Shown here: positions 22,136 through 29,935 of the stretch, piece by piece
How positions within the stretch are numbered: the stretch's first letter is position 1
How the letters are laid out: every line of letters begins with the position of its first letter
Translations under genes and position numbers: made by a program
Notes under the pieces: generated by a model
What the model saw: the letters and a program-made list of their open reading frames with translations, nothing else
The model's database searches: none
What the model was told of the DNA's origin: nothing
DNA from: GCA-002790615 sp964438025
GTDB taxonomy: Bacteria; Patescibacteriota; Minisyncoccia; Moranbacterales; UBA2206
Reading direction: 5' to 3'
Length of the DNA stretch: 39,545 nt
NCBI GenBank assembly: GCA_964438025.1
Contig: CAYTIK010000005.1
Location: 1-39,545, forward strand

Positions 22136-22269
22136 ACCCTGTTAAATAATTTTGCTCTAGCAAAATTAAGATTTGAATAATTTCAAAATCGCAGGTGTGA
22201 TTTAAAATAATTTTTTTAACACAAATAAGAAGTATTTCTTATAGAAATTCAAATCTTATTTAATAGGGT
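22136..22269 (+). repeat. ACCCTGTTAAATA inverted-repeat element, copy 2, before tpiA
   Basis: The left arm is ACCCTGTTAAATA (22136-22148), a bulging hairpin ATTTTGC/GCAAAAT (22149-22166), then AGATTTGAA (22169-22177). The right arm TTCAAATCTTATTTAATAGGGT (22248-22269) pairs with both parts. One position that is G-C in copy 1 is G-T here, so RNA pairing is kept. The element ends two bases before a relic tpiA start codon. Confidence 0.88.
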
Positions 22270-22271
22270 GA

Positions 22272-22358
22272 ATGAGGTACGTTATCGGCAATCTTAAGAT
22301 GTCCACCCAAGGCGGATCCATCCTCCGGCGGAAATTTACGTTAAAAAAACTATTATGA
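22272..22358 (+). CDS. 28-codon leader that duplicates the TpiA N-terminus
   Basis: The frame reads MRYVIGNLKM and then diverges to a 28-residue peptide whose TGA stop overlaps the tpiA ATG (ATGA). The first ten codons differ from those of tpiA mainly at synonymous third positions (MKYVIGNLKM in tpiA). It may be a relic of an earlier or recombined tpiA start, or a leader peptide coupled to tpiA translation. The region after the tenth codon holds a GGCGGAT...CCGGCGG hairpin. Expression is unproven. Confidence 0.5.
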   Translation: MRYVIGNLKMSTQGGSILRRKFTLKKLL

Positions 22359-23116
22359 AGTATGTTATTGGAAACCTTAAAATGAATTTGAATTCTTCCC
22401 AAGAAAGGGAGCGCTATTTAGAACTTCTAAAAAAAGAATTAAGCGGCCAAAAACTGGCTAAAACGGAATTAATTTTATTACCGCCGTTTATCCACTTAGA
22501 AGCTTTTCGCAAAGATTTAAGCCGTAAAATAAAAATAGGCGCACAGAATTTTTTCTTCGAATCCAAGGGTCCTTTTACCGGAGAAATTTCTCCACTGATG
22601 CTTTCCCGTTTAGGCTGCGAATATGCGCTGGCCGGCCATAGCGAAAGGCGGCGGTATTTTTTGGAAAAAAATAGCGAAATCAATTTGAAAATAATCGCGG
22701 CCATGAAAAATGGCATTTCTCCTATACTTTGCGTCGGGGAAACTAAAGTAGAAAAAGAAAACCAGGAGACGCTGAGAGTTATTTCTGTTCAACTCAAGGA
22801 ATGCTTGCAAAACGTGAGCCGGACCCGTTTGGATAAAATAACCGTTGTTTATGAACCAGTTTGGGCCGTAGGCACGGATGTTACGCCCAGTACGCATGAA
22901 ATTATGGAGGCCAATGTTTTAATCCGCAAAGTGTTAGTAGAAATTTTTGGAAAAAAATATGCGGAGCTGGTAAAAATAATTTATGGCGGCAGCGTCAATT
23001 CTAAAAATCTAAAAGAAGTTTGTCTGGATCCGGGAATGGACGGCGTTTTAATTGGCCGGGAAAGCCTTTTGCCGCACGAACTGATAAAAATTGCTAAGAT
23101 AATTAATAATCAGTAA
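22355..23116 (+). CDS. tpiA: Triosephosphate isomerase
   Basis: Interconverts dihydroxyacetone phosphate and glyceraldehyde-3-phosphate. The protein is 253 aa, a single TIM barrel. Catalytic residues are visible: Asn/Lys in GNLKMN (N7, K9), His95 in GHSERR and Glu167 in YEPVWAVGT; the phosphate loop has YGGSVN. Together with fba and gap, which follow in order, it makes a lower-glycolysis block. Its start overlaps a short frame that duplicates its own first ten codons. Confidence 0.97.
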   Translation: MKYVIGNLKMNLNSSQERERYLELLKKELSGQKLAKTELILLPPFIHLEAFRKDLSRKIKIGAQNFFFESKGPFTGEISPLMLSRLGCEYALAGHSERRRYFLEKNSEINLKIIAAMKNGISPILCVGETKVEKENQETLRVISVQLKECLQNVSRTRLDKITVVYEPVWAVGTDVTPSTHEIMEANVLIRKVLVEIFGKKYAELVKIIYGGSVNSKNLKEVCLDPGMDGVLIGRESLLPHELIKIAKIINNQ

Positions 23117-23120
23117 TCTT

Positions 23121-23218
23121 TACGAATTACGAATTTTTACGAATCTACTAATGATTAATAATAAATCATGATAAATATTTTAAATTATTCGTATATTCGT
23201 ATTTGTTAGTAATTCGTA
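23121..23218 (+). repeat. Inverted TACGAAT heptamer arrays, tpiA-fba spacer
   Basis: TACGAAT occurs at 23121, 23128 and 23138. The complement ATTCGTA occurs at 23187, 23195 and 23211. The outer TACGAATTAC (23121-23130) pairs perfectly with GTAATTCGTA (23209-23218). The array begins four bases after the tpiA stop and ends eight bases before fba. Confidence 0.85.
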
Positions 23219-23226
23219 GAAAATTT

Positions 23227-24090
23227 ATGATTACCAGTGTTAAGGAAATTTTGACCAAAGCCAAAGAAGGGAGTTATGCCGTCGGCTCTTTCAATGCTTT
23301 TAATTTGGAAACAACACGGGCCATTATTGAAGGGGCGCGGGAAATGAAATCTCCGGTCATTGTCCAGGTGACGGAAAAAACGACGGAATATGCCGGCGGA
23401 CGGGGAATTTTCAACTTGATAAAAAATGAAGCGGAATTTTATTCCCCACAAATTCCGGTCGGCATCCATATCGATCATGGACGGAGCTTTGAATTTATCG
23501 AGCGGGCCATCGAGATTGGTTTTACTTCAGTGATGTATGACGGTTCTCGGAAAAAATATGTCGATAATCTGGAAATGACAAAAAAAATCGCTGATTATTG
23601 CCATCAAAAAGGAGTGTGTATCCAGGCGGAATTGGGCAATGTCCCATATCTGGGGGAAGTTAATGTCGGCGAAATTGACTGGGATAAATATTTAACCAAT
23701 CCGGAACAAGCCCAGGATTTTGTGAAAAAAACCAAAGCGGATTCTTTGGCAGTGGCTATTGGTAATGCCCATGGGTTTTTTAAAGAGAAAAAAGAAATCG
23801 ATTTCAAGCGCCTGGCTAAAATAAAGGAAAAATGCGCGATTCCACTGGTATTGCATGGCGCTTCCGATTGGGAAAATGGCCAGATAGCAGAAGCGATAAA
23901 AAATGGCATCAGCTGCTTTAATATTGATACGGCCATACGCCTGGCTTTTGTGAATAATTTGGCGAATGCAATCGGAGAACGGGGAGATATGTCACTGGAT
24001 GCGCGTAAGCTTTTGGGCGCGGCCCGTGAAGCTGTTAAAAAGATTGTTCAGGAAAAAATCAAAAACTTTGGCAGTGAAGGAAAAGCGTAA
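23227..24090 (+). CDS. fba: Class II fructose-bisphosphate aldolase
   Basis: Zinc-dependent aldolase of glycolysis/gluconeogenesis. The protein is 287 aa from MITSVKEILTKAKEGSYAVGSFNAFN. Metal ligands are expected in HIDHG (N-terminal barrel) and in GNAHGFF and LHGASDW; the substrate loop has GFTSVMYDGSRK. A GTG/TTG-type extension eight codons upstream crosses the spacer repeat and is rejected. Related tagatose-bisphosphate and sulfofructose aldolases look similar, but the tpiA and gap neighbours support glycolysis. Confidence 0.92.
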   Translation: MITSVKEILTKAKEGSYAVGSFNAFNLETTRAIIEGAREMKSPVIVQVTEKTTEYAGGRGIFNLIKNEAEFYSPQIPVGIHIDHGRSFEFIERAIEIGFTSVMYDGSRKKYVDNLEMTKKIADYCHQKGVCIQAELGNVPYLGEVNVGEIDWDKYLTNPEQAQDFVKKTKADSLAVAIGNAHGFFKEKKEIDFKRLAKIKEKCAIPLVLHGASDWENGQIAEAIKNGISCFNIDTAIRLAFVNNLANAIGERGDMSLDARKLLGAAREAVKKIVQEKIKNFGSEGKA

Positions 24091-24093
24091 ATT

Positions 24094-24130
24094 AGTTAAT
24101 AGTTAGTAGTTTCTGGTTGGTGGTTTTTAG
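24094..24130 (+). repeat. Five degenerate heptamers RGTTNNT, fba-gap spacer
   Basis: AGTTAAT, AGTTAGT, AGTTTCT, GGTTGGT and GGTTTTT follow without gaps from 24094 to 24128. The complementary words CTACTAA, CTACCAA and CTAAGAA occur before the D-aminoacylase gene at 28322-28349. Confidence 0.8.
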
Positions 24131-24154
24131 CGTTTAATAATTTTTTATAAATTT

Positions 24155-25147
24155 ATGATTAAAATCGCTATCAATGGTTTTGGCCGGATTGGACGGCCGG
24201 CTTTTAAGATTGCTTTTGAGAAAGAAAATATTGAAATCGTGGCGGTTAACGACTTGACCGATATCCAGACCGCGGTGCATCTGCTTAAATACGATTCGCT
24301 GTATGGCCGCTATGCCAGAGAAGTTTATGCCGATGCAGAAAAATCGGAAATCGTGGTGGAAGGCACGCGCATAAAATATTTGAGTGAAAAAGATCCGGCT
24401 CGCTTACCCTGGGAAGAACTGAAGGTAGATGTGGTTTTGGAATGCACAGGCGTCTTTGAAACAGCCAAGGAAGCCGGAGCGCATATTCAAGCCGGAGCCA
24501 AAAAAGTAATATTATCCACGCCCGCCAAAGACGAGACGCCGGTTTATCTGATAGGCGTCAATGAAAAAGAATACCAAGGAGAAGCGATTATTTCCAATGG
24601 CTCCTGTACGACCAATTGTTTAGCGCCGGTAATCAAAGTTTTAAACGACAGTTTTGGAGTAGAGAAAGGTTTTATGACGACAACGCATTCTTACACCAAT
24701 GACCAGCGGGTGCTGGATTTGCCGCATAAAGATTTGCACCGAGCGCGAGCCGCTGGCTTAAATATCATTCCCACAACGACGGGAGCAGCTAAAACTGTCG
24801 GCAAAGTCATCAAAGAATTGGCGGGTAAATTGGATGGAATTTCTTTACGTGTTCCCACGCCGGTAGTTTCCATCGTGGATTTTATTGGTAACTTAAAAAA
24901 ATCTGCAACCGCCGAAGAAATTAATCGCGCCTTAAAAGAAGCGGCAGAAAACGGACTGAAAGGGATTTTAAGCTGCGAAAAAGAGCCGCTAGTTTCCATG
25001 GATTATAAAGGCAATCCGCATTCGGCGATTATTGATTTGTCTTTGACGATGGCTAATGGCAATTTGGCCAAGGTAATTGCTTGGTATGACAACGAATGGG
25101 GCTATTCCAATCGATTGGTGGAAATGGCGGAATACATCACAAAGTAA
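24155..25147 (+). CDS. gap: Glyceraldehyde-3-phosphate dehydrogenase, type I
   Basis: Oxidises glyceraldehyde-3-phosphate to 1,3-bisphosphoglycerate. The protein is 330 aa. The cofactor site is INGFGRIGRPAF with Asp33 after VN (favouring NAD), the catalytic Cys151 is in SNGSCTTNC, His178 in MTTTHSYTNDQ, and the C-terminal WYDNEWGYSNR is canonical. It ends the tpiA-fba-gap run; no pgk follows. Confidence 0.98.
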   Translation: MIKIAINGFGRIGRPAFKIAFEKENIEIVAVNDLTDIQTAVHLLKYDSLYGRYAREVYADAEKSEIVVEGTRIKYLSEKDPARLPWEELKVDVVLECTGVFETAKEAGAHIQAGAKKVILSTPAKDETPVYLIGVNEKEYQGEAIISNGSCTTNCLAPVIKVLNDSFGVEKGFMTTTHSYTNDQRVLDLPHKDLHRARAAGLNIIPTTTGAAKTVGKVIKELAGKLDGISLRVPTPVVSIVDFIGNLKKSATAEEINRALKEAAENGLKGILSCEKEPLVSMDYKGNPHSAIIDLSLTMANGNLAKVIAWYDNEWGYSNRLVEMAEYITK

Positions 25148-25155
25148 AAAGTAAA

Positions 25156-25175
25156 CCTGCCTGCCGGCAGGCAGG
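25156..25175 (+). repeat. Perfect 20-bp palindrome CCTGCCTGCCGGCAGGCAGG
   Basis: The 20 bases are self-complementary with no loop. The site lies nine bases after the gap stop, has no T-run, and is far more GC-rich than its surroundings. Confidence 0.95.
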
Positions 25176-25194
25176 AAATAGAAAGTAAAAAATA

Positions 25195-25392
25195 ATCCCG
25201 CAACGATTTTTCTTATAAGTCGGAGCTAATAGCAAGCTGAAACTAATAATCGCCTCGCCTCGATTCGGCGAAGCGGGCTACGGCCTAGTTAACAAATAAT
25301 TTAATGATTTTGTCTAAAAATCGTGCGGGATGCTCCCTCCTAAGGTGGGCAGGCATAATTAGAGCTTCTCGCTACGCTCGCAGACAATTATG
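25195..25392 (+). repeat. TCCCGC-type structured element, copy B, before the TPR gene
   Basis: The outer stem ATCCCGCAACGATTTTT (25195-25211) pairs with AAAAATCGTGCGGGAT (25316-25331), with one bulged A. The middle module CGCCTCGCCTCGATTCGGCG (25251-25270) continues AAGCGGGCTACGGCCTAG. The 3' hairpin pairs CATAATT (25354-25360) with AATTATG (25386-25392) around CTCGCTACGCTCGCAG. Compared with copies A and C both strands of the stems have changed together. Confidence 0.88.
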
Positions 25393-25405
25393 GCAAAATA
25401 AAAAT

Positions 25406-26860
25406 ATGGAACCAACAAATTTAAGTCCTAATCCGAATTTTGATCTGGGAAATAAGAAAAAAAACATTCTGTTGTGGTTTTTAGTGGTTTTCGCCGTTTT
25501 AGCGGTGGTTTTTTTCAGTGCTTCTTATGTTAAAAAAATTGCCGAAAAGAATAAGGCCGCTAAGCAACAAGTAACCCAAGAAGAAAAAACCTTTTTGGGG
25601 ATAAAATGCGATTTTGCCAATGACGAAGCGACTTATAAAAAAGCTATTGAGAATGCTGAAATAAACACATGTGATTGCATCTCTGACGAAAATCTAAAGA
25701 AAGTATGCAAAGAAAATACTCTCAACTTGAATTTATATAATCAAGCGATCAAACAATATGATCCGGAAATTTGCAATGAAATAAAAGAAGATGGTATGAA
25801 ACAGGCTTGTTTAGCTGTAGTGGAAAGCGGAATTAATAATCTGAAGGAGAAAGATCCACAATCTTTAGCTGATATTTATGCCCAATCTCACAACAGAAAA
25901 GCTATTACGGAACTTGAAAAACTTATCCAGCAGAATCCAGCCAATCTAATCAATCTATTAAATTTAGCCTTGATTTATGCAGAAACGGGTTTAAAAGAAC
26001 AGGAACTTGAAAAAAGCCAGACTCCTTACGTGGAAAAAGCACTGGCTGTAATAGAAAAATCCAAAAATTTATATCCTAACAATTCCCAAGTTTATAGAGT
26101 AGAGGGTTATATTTATGAAATAAAACCAGATATTTTCAAAGCGATGAGTCTATATGATAAGGCGATTGAATTAGATTCAAATAATATTTTGGCCTATATC
26201 GGAAGGGGACATGCTGCCAGCATGGTAGGGATACTTGAAAAGTCGCTGGAAGATTTTAAGAAAGCGGCGGAATTGGATGTTAACCAGGAATATATGAGTA
26301 TTTATTCTAATTTATGCCGTTTGCAGGCATCTTTAGCAGATACGAGAGAAGAAGCAATCAAAAATTGCAAAATAGCGATCAATTCCAAAGACGCTGATAG
26401 TCTTTTTAAAGCAGAAACTTACCAAACATTGGCTGGAATCTATATTGAGTTAAAAAAATATTCGGAAGCGCAAAACTATTTATTAAATGCCAAAGCTCTT
26501 TCACCGAACAATTCTAATTTATATGTAATGATGGCCAAGTTATCCATAGCCAGGGAAAAATATAGCGAAGCCCAGCAAGAGGCTCTCAAAGCCATCGAAC
26601 TCTCTCCGACCAAGGCGGTGTCATATAAAACTCTAGCTTACGCGCTTTACCGGCAGGAAAAATACGAAGAAGCTATCAGTGTTGCTAATAAAGGGCTGAA
26701 TTTGATTGACAGCGATGTTTCCCTTTTAGAACCTAATAAACAAGCTGTAAAAAAAGATACTTACTATGTCTTAGCCAACACATACAACAGAATGGGAGAT
26801 AAAGAAAATGAAATGAAATACAAAAATCTTGGAGACACTGCTTTTGATAATCTTAAATAA
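25406..26860 (+). CDS. Membrane-anchored TPR protein, 484 aa
   Basis: Function unknown; probably a scaffold on the outer face of the membrane. From MEPTNLSPNPNFDLGNKKKN the chain enters one membrane helix (about 20-40), then a segment with several paired cysteines (residues about 66-140: IKCDF, TCDCIS, KVCKE, EICNE, QACLA), then TPR-like helices to the end with repeat signatures such as YDKAIELDSNNILAYIGRGHAA, YLLNAKALSPNNSNLYVMMAKL and EALKAIELSPTKAVSYKTLAYAL. The ATG at 25406 is chosen because a 34-residue upstream extension runs through the structured spacer element. A secreted Cys-rich protein follows 16 bases later. Confidence 0.85.
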   Translation: MEPTNLSPNPNFDLGNKKKNILLWFLVVFAVLAVVFFSASYVKKIAEKNKAAKQQVTQEEKTFLGIKCDFANDEATYKKAIENAEINTCDCISDENLKKVCKENTLNLNLYNQAIKQYDPEICNEIKEDGMKQACLAVVESGINNLKEKDPQSLADIYAQSHNRKAITELEKLIQQNPANLINLLNLALIYAETGLKEQELEKSQTPYVEKALAVIEKSKNLYPNNSQVYRVEGYIYEIKPDIFKAMSLYDKAIELDSNNILAYIGRGHAASMVGILEKSLEDFKKAAELDVNQEYMSIYSNLCRLQASLADTREEAIKNCKIAINSKDADSLFKAETYQTLAGIYIELKKYSEAQNYLLNAKALSPNNSNLYVMMAKLSIAREKYSEAQQEALKAIELSPTKAVSYKTLAYALYRQEKYEEAISVANKGLNLIDSDVSLLEPNKQAVKKDTYYVLANTYNRMGDKENEMKYKNLGDTAFDNLK

Positions 26861-26876
26861 TTAAGGCAGCATTTAT

Positions 26877-28253
26877 ATGAATAAAATTATCAAAAACATA
26901 ATCCAAAGCAGCCTATTAATCACAGCGGTTTTTGTCTTCATCTTAGTCTCAGTGCCCTTTAGTAGGGTTGCTGCATGGGCCGATGCTTATCAGACGAGTT
27001 ATACAGACACTACTATTACTACATGGACTGAAACTAAATACTGCCGAAATTATATTGTATCCAGATGCATAGTGTGTCGGAAGTCTAGTGGTTATTTCCG
27101 GGTTTGCGGTGGTGGTTGTCCCAGAGGATCGTCGTATCATGGCGGTGTTTATTATGAATGTATTTCAGGAGACTGGCATTGTTACAATGGCGGAATCTGT
27201 ATAGGATGGTGTCCATATACAGTTACTCATACCTCAACAACATCAACTACTTATTATTATTGCAACTATATTAACAGTGTTACTGCCTGGTCAGCTTGTT
27301 CGAATGGTGTGCAGGTAGCTACAGCAGTGAACTGGGCACAAAGAGATTGGGGAGGTAGCTGTGAGAATGTTCCCTTAACTAATGTTTGTTGCACTCCCAA
27401 TTGTGGCGACACTTCTCAAAGGTGCTCAACTGACACATGGGACGATGGTTGTGGTAATAATACATGTCGAGGGACTAAAGACTGTTCCATCGGTCTAACT
27501 CTTTCCGCTACTCCCAATCCGATAAACTATAACACTGCCTCTACACTAACTTGGACGCCAACTAATGCTACTTCTTGTTGGGCCACTGGCGACTGGACCG
27601 GCTGGAAAACAGCTACGGGTGGTACTGAATCAACCGGAAATTTAACAGCGGCCAAAACATACAAGTTGGAATGCTGGAATTCGGTTAATATCAGCAGTGG
27701 AATTAAATCTGTTACTGTTAATGTCAATATTCCTCCCGCTCCCGCTCTCACCTTCACCGGCACTTATGGCTCGCAAGTCAACCAGACGACTCTCAATCTT
27801 CAATCCGGTCCCGGTAATGTCACACTGAATTGGACGACCAACGCCAGTACTACCTTCTGTGATGCTCGGGATGGAGACGCTACTTGGAATGCCTATAATC
27901 CGGCCAGCGCCGGAGGATCTTCTGTCCGCGCTGTGCCGGCAACCCTGACCTATTCTATGGAATGTTGGAATGCCGCAAATGTTTCTACCGGAGTAAAAAC
28001 CGTGCAGGTCAACGTCTGTAATCTCAATTGCAATGATTCCGACAGCCATTGCCAAGGCACGCCTTATACCGGCAATTGCGGTCAACCTTGTACCGGAACT
28101 TTGCCTAATTCTTGTGGCGGCTGGGGGACTTGCAGTAAAGAATGCGGAGGCGGTATCCAAACTAAAGATTGTGTCTGTCCCACCAGAACCGAATCGCGCG
28201 CTTGCGCTTCCCGGCCTTGCCCGCCGAGTTACAGAGAAGTGTCGCCGTGGTAA
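26877..28253 (+). CDS. Secreted Cys-rich protein with Ig-like and thrombospondin-like regions
   Basis: Probably an extracellular or surface protein of 458 aa. The N-terminus (MNKIIKNIIQSSLLITAVFVF and on to about residue 36) is a signal peptide or anchor. A Tyr/Thr/Cys-rich region follows, with WSACSNGVQVA. Two similar Ig-like units (about 208-285 and 286-380) share LTLSATPNP/LTWTPTNATSC and an ECWN-type ending, a pattern often seen in CPR secreted proteins. The C-terminus GGWGTCSKECGGGIQTKDC resembles a thrombospondin type 1 repeat. The end is rich in Cys and Pro. Expected to need disulfides. It may be co-expressed with the TPR protein. Confidence 0.8.
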   Translation: MNKIIKNIIQSSLLITAVFVFILVSVPFSRVAAWADAYQTSYTDTTITTWTETKYCRNYIVSRCIVCRKSSGYFRVCGGGCPRGSSYHGGVYYECISGDWHCYNGGICIGWCPYTVTHTSTTSTTYYYCNYINSVTAWSACSNGVQVATAVNWAQRDWGGSCENVPLTNVCCTPNCGDTSQRCSTDTWDDGCGNNTCRGTKDCSIGLTLSATPNPINYNTASTLTWTPTNATSCWATGDWTGWKTATGGTESTGNLTAAKTYKLECWNSVNISSGIKSVTVNVNIPPAPALTFTGTYGSQVNQTTLNLQSGPGNVTLNWTTNASTTFCDARDGDATWNAYNPASAGGSSVRAVPATLTYSMECWNAANVSTGVKTVQVNVCNLNCNDSDSHCQGTPYTGNCGQPCTGTLPNSCGGWGTCSKECGGGIQTKDCVCPTRTESRACASRPCPPSYREVSPW

Positions 28254-28257
28254 AAGA

Positions 28258-28351
28258 CATGGAACATGAGGCATAAAACATGGAACAAGATATCAAAATG
28301 TTTAAAACTTAATTAAAAAAACTACTAACAAAAAACTACCAACTAAGAACC
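28258..28351 (+). repeat. Two heptamer arrays before the D-aminoacylase gene
   Basis: The first array is CATGGAA, CATGAGG, CATAAAA, CATGGAA (28258-28285). The second is CTACTAA, CAAAAAA, CTACCAA, CTAAGAA (28322-28349). Each has four units of seven bases. The first word matches the arrays before rplK; the second is the complement of the fba-gap array. Confidence 0.85.
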
Positions 28352-28357
28352 AAATTT

Positions 28358-29935
28358 ATGTTCGATGTTTTAATTAAAAATGCCGTGATCATTGATGGCA
28401 CCGGCAATCCAATGTACAAGGCCGATATTGGAATCCGAGACGACCGGATTGAAAAGATCGGTCATTTGGCGGATGAAAAAGGAGAGGAAGAGCTAGACGT
28501 GGCCGGCCAGATGGTTTGCCCGGGCTTTATTGACGTCAATAATCATAGTGATACATATTGGCGGATTTTTTCTAATCCTCAATTAGAAGGTTTAATCTAT
28601 CAGGGAGTTACGACGATTATTGGTGGCAATTGCGGATCTTCGCTCGCACCACTGGCTGATTCGGATGCTATTTACTCAATCCAGAAATGGGGCAATGTCA
28701 ACCAAATTAATATTAGCTGGCAAACAGTCGGGGAATTTTTAACTGTCTTAGAAAAAAAGAAGTTGGCGTTAAATTTTGGTACGCTGGTCGGACACGGGAC
28801 GCTCCGCCGGGGAATAATGAAAGATGCAACCGGTAGCGCTAATCCGACAGAATTAGAGCAACTCAAAAGATTACTAGACCAGTCGATGCGAGAGGGTGCC
28901 TTGGGCATGTCTTCTGGTTTAGTTTATGTGCATGAAAGAAGGGCATCATTGGAAGAGCTTAAAGCCTTGGCGGCAGTAGTGGAAAAAAATCAAGGTGTTT
29001 ATGCCACACATCTAAAAAATGAGAGAGAAAATTTCTTGGAAGCGCTGGAAGAAACATTGGCGCTGGCGGAAGAAATCAAAGCCAGCGTGCACATTTCCCA
29101 TCTCAAGGTGATGGAAGAAAAAAATTGGAGCTTACTGGACGATGCTTTGGCGCTCATTGATGAATCTTTAGGTCGAGGAACCAGAATAACTTTTGATGTG
29201 TATCCCTACGCCCATACCGGAACAGTGCTGTATACTTTGCTGCCCCAATGGATTTCTGACGGTGGCAAAAGAATGATGCTGGAACGGCTTAAAGATCCAG
29301 AAATTCGCCAAAAAATAATTACCGAACTGAAAATCACCGGTTTTGATTGGGCTGGATTGGAAGTTTCCAAGTCTTTTTTAAATAAAGTCCTGACCAAGAG
29401 AAAAATTTCTGAAATTGCTGCTTCGCAAAATAAATCGGCGGAAGAGGCAGTGATAGATGTCTTGCTGGCTTCAGAAGGAGCGGTGATTGTTTTTACAGAA
29501 AGTTTGAGCGAGGCCAATGTAGAAAAAGCGCTTATCCATCCAGCGGCAATGGTGGCGACGAATGGCTCAGGTTATAATCTAGAATACGCAGCCAGCGGAG
29601 AAAAAGTACATCCCCGGAACTTCGGAACTTTCCCGCGAGTGCTTTTCCACTACGTCAGAGAAAAAAAATCCTTGCGCTGGGAAGAGGCGATAAAAAAAAT
29701 GACTTCCCAACCGGCCAAAAAGTTCCAAATAAAAAAAAGAGGAGAAATCCAGGAAGGATTTTTCGCCGATCTGGTAATTTTTGATATGGACAGGATAAAA
29801 GATCTGGCGACGGCGGAAAATCCTTACCAATACAGCCAAGGGATTGACGGAGTTTTGGTTAACGGAAAATTCGTTTTGCAAACGGGAAAAATTACCGGCC
29901 GACTGCCGGGAAAAATCTTAAAGCATAAAATATGA
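28358..29935 (+). CDS. D-aminoacylase / N-acyl-D-amino-acid deacylase family amidohydrolase
   Basis: Members of this amidohydrolase family remove acyl groups from N-acyl-D-amino acids. The protein is 525 aa with the N-terminal GTGNPMYKADIGIRDDRI, PGFIDVNNHSD, Cys92 in GGNCGSS, MREGALGMSSGLVYV, His218 in YATHLKNE and His248 in HISHLK, then HPRNFGTFPRVLFHYVRE. Cys, His and His match the tightly bound metal site of known D-aminoacylases. Two usual residues are changed: the first His of the H-x-H pair is Asn61, and the Asp of the SDG motif is Asn402. Activity may therefore differ. The stop overlaps the murD start, hinting at D-amino acid or peptidoglycan metabolism. Confidence 0.85.
   Translation: MFDVLIKNAVIIDGTGNPMYKADIGIRDDRIEKIGHLADEKGEEELDVAGQMVCPGFIDVNNHSDTYWRIFSNPQLEGLIYQGVTTIIGGNCGSSLAPLADSDAIYSIQKWGNVNQINISWQTVGEFLTVLEKKKLALNFGTLVGHGTLRRGIMKDATGSANPTELEQLKRLLDQSMREGALGMSSGLVYVHERRASLEELKALAAVVEKNQGVYATHLKNERENFLEALEETLALAEEIKASVHISHLKVMEEKNWSLLDDALALIDESLGRGTRITFDVYPYAHTGTVLYTLLPQWISDGGKRMMLERLKDPEIRQKIITELKITGFDWAGLEVSKSFLNKVLTKRKISEIAASQNKSAEEAVIDVLLASEGAVIVFTESLSEANVEKALIHPAAMVATNGSGYNLEYAASGEKVHPRNFGTFPRVLFHYVREKKSLRWEEAIKKMTSQPAKKFQIKKRGEIQEGFFADLVIFDMDRIKDLATAENPYQYSQGIDGVLVNGKFVLQTGKITGRLPGKILKHKI

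Noticed and set aside
25304..25405. N-terminal extension of the TPR protein by 34 residues
   Set aside because: It translates the structured spacer element; the ATG at 25406 leads directly into a normal membrane-anchor N-terminus.
27642..28274. Minus-strand frame of 210 codons opposite the secreted protein
   Set aside because: The plus-strand gene has a clear signal peptide and domain repeats; the opposite frame shows neither.
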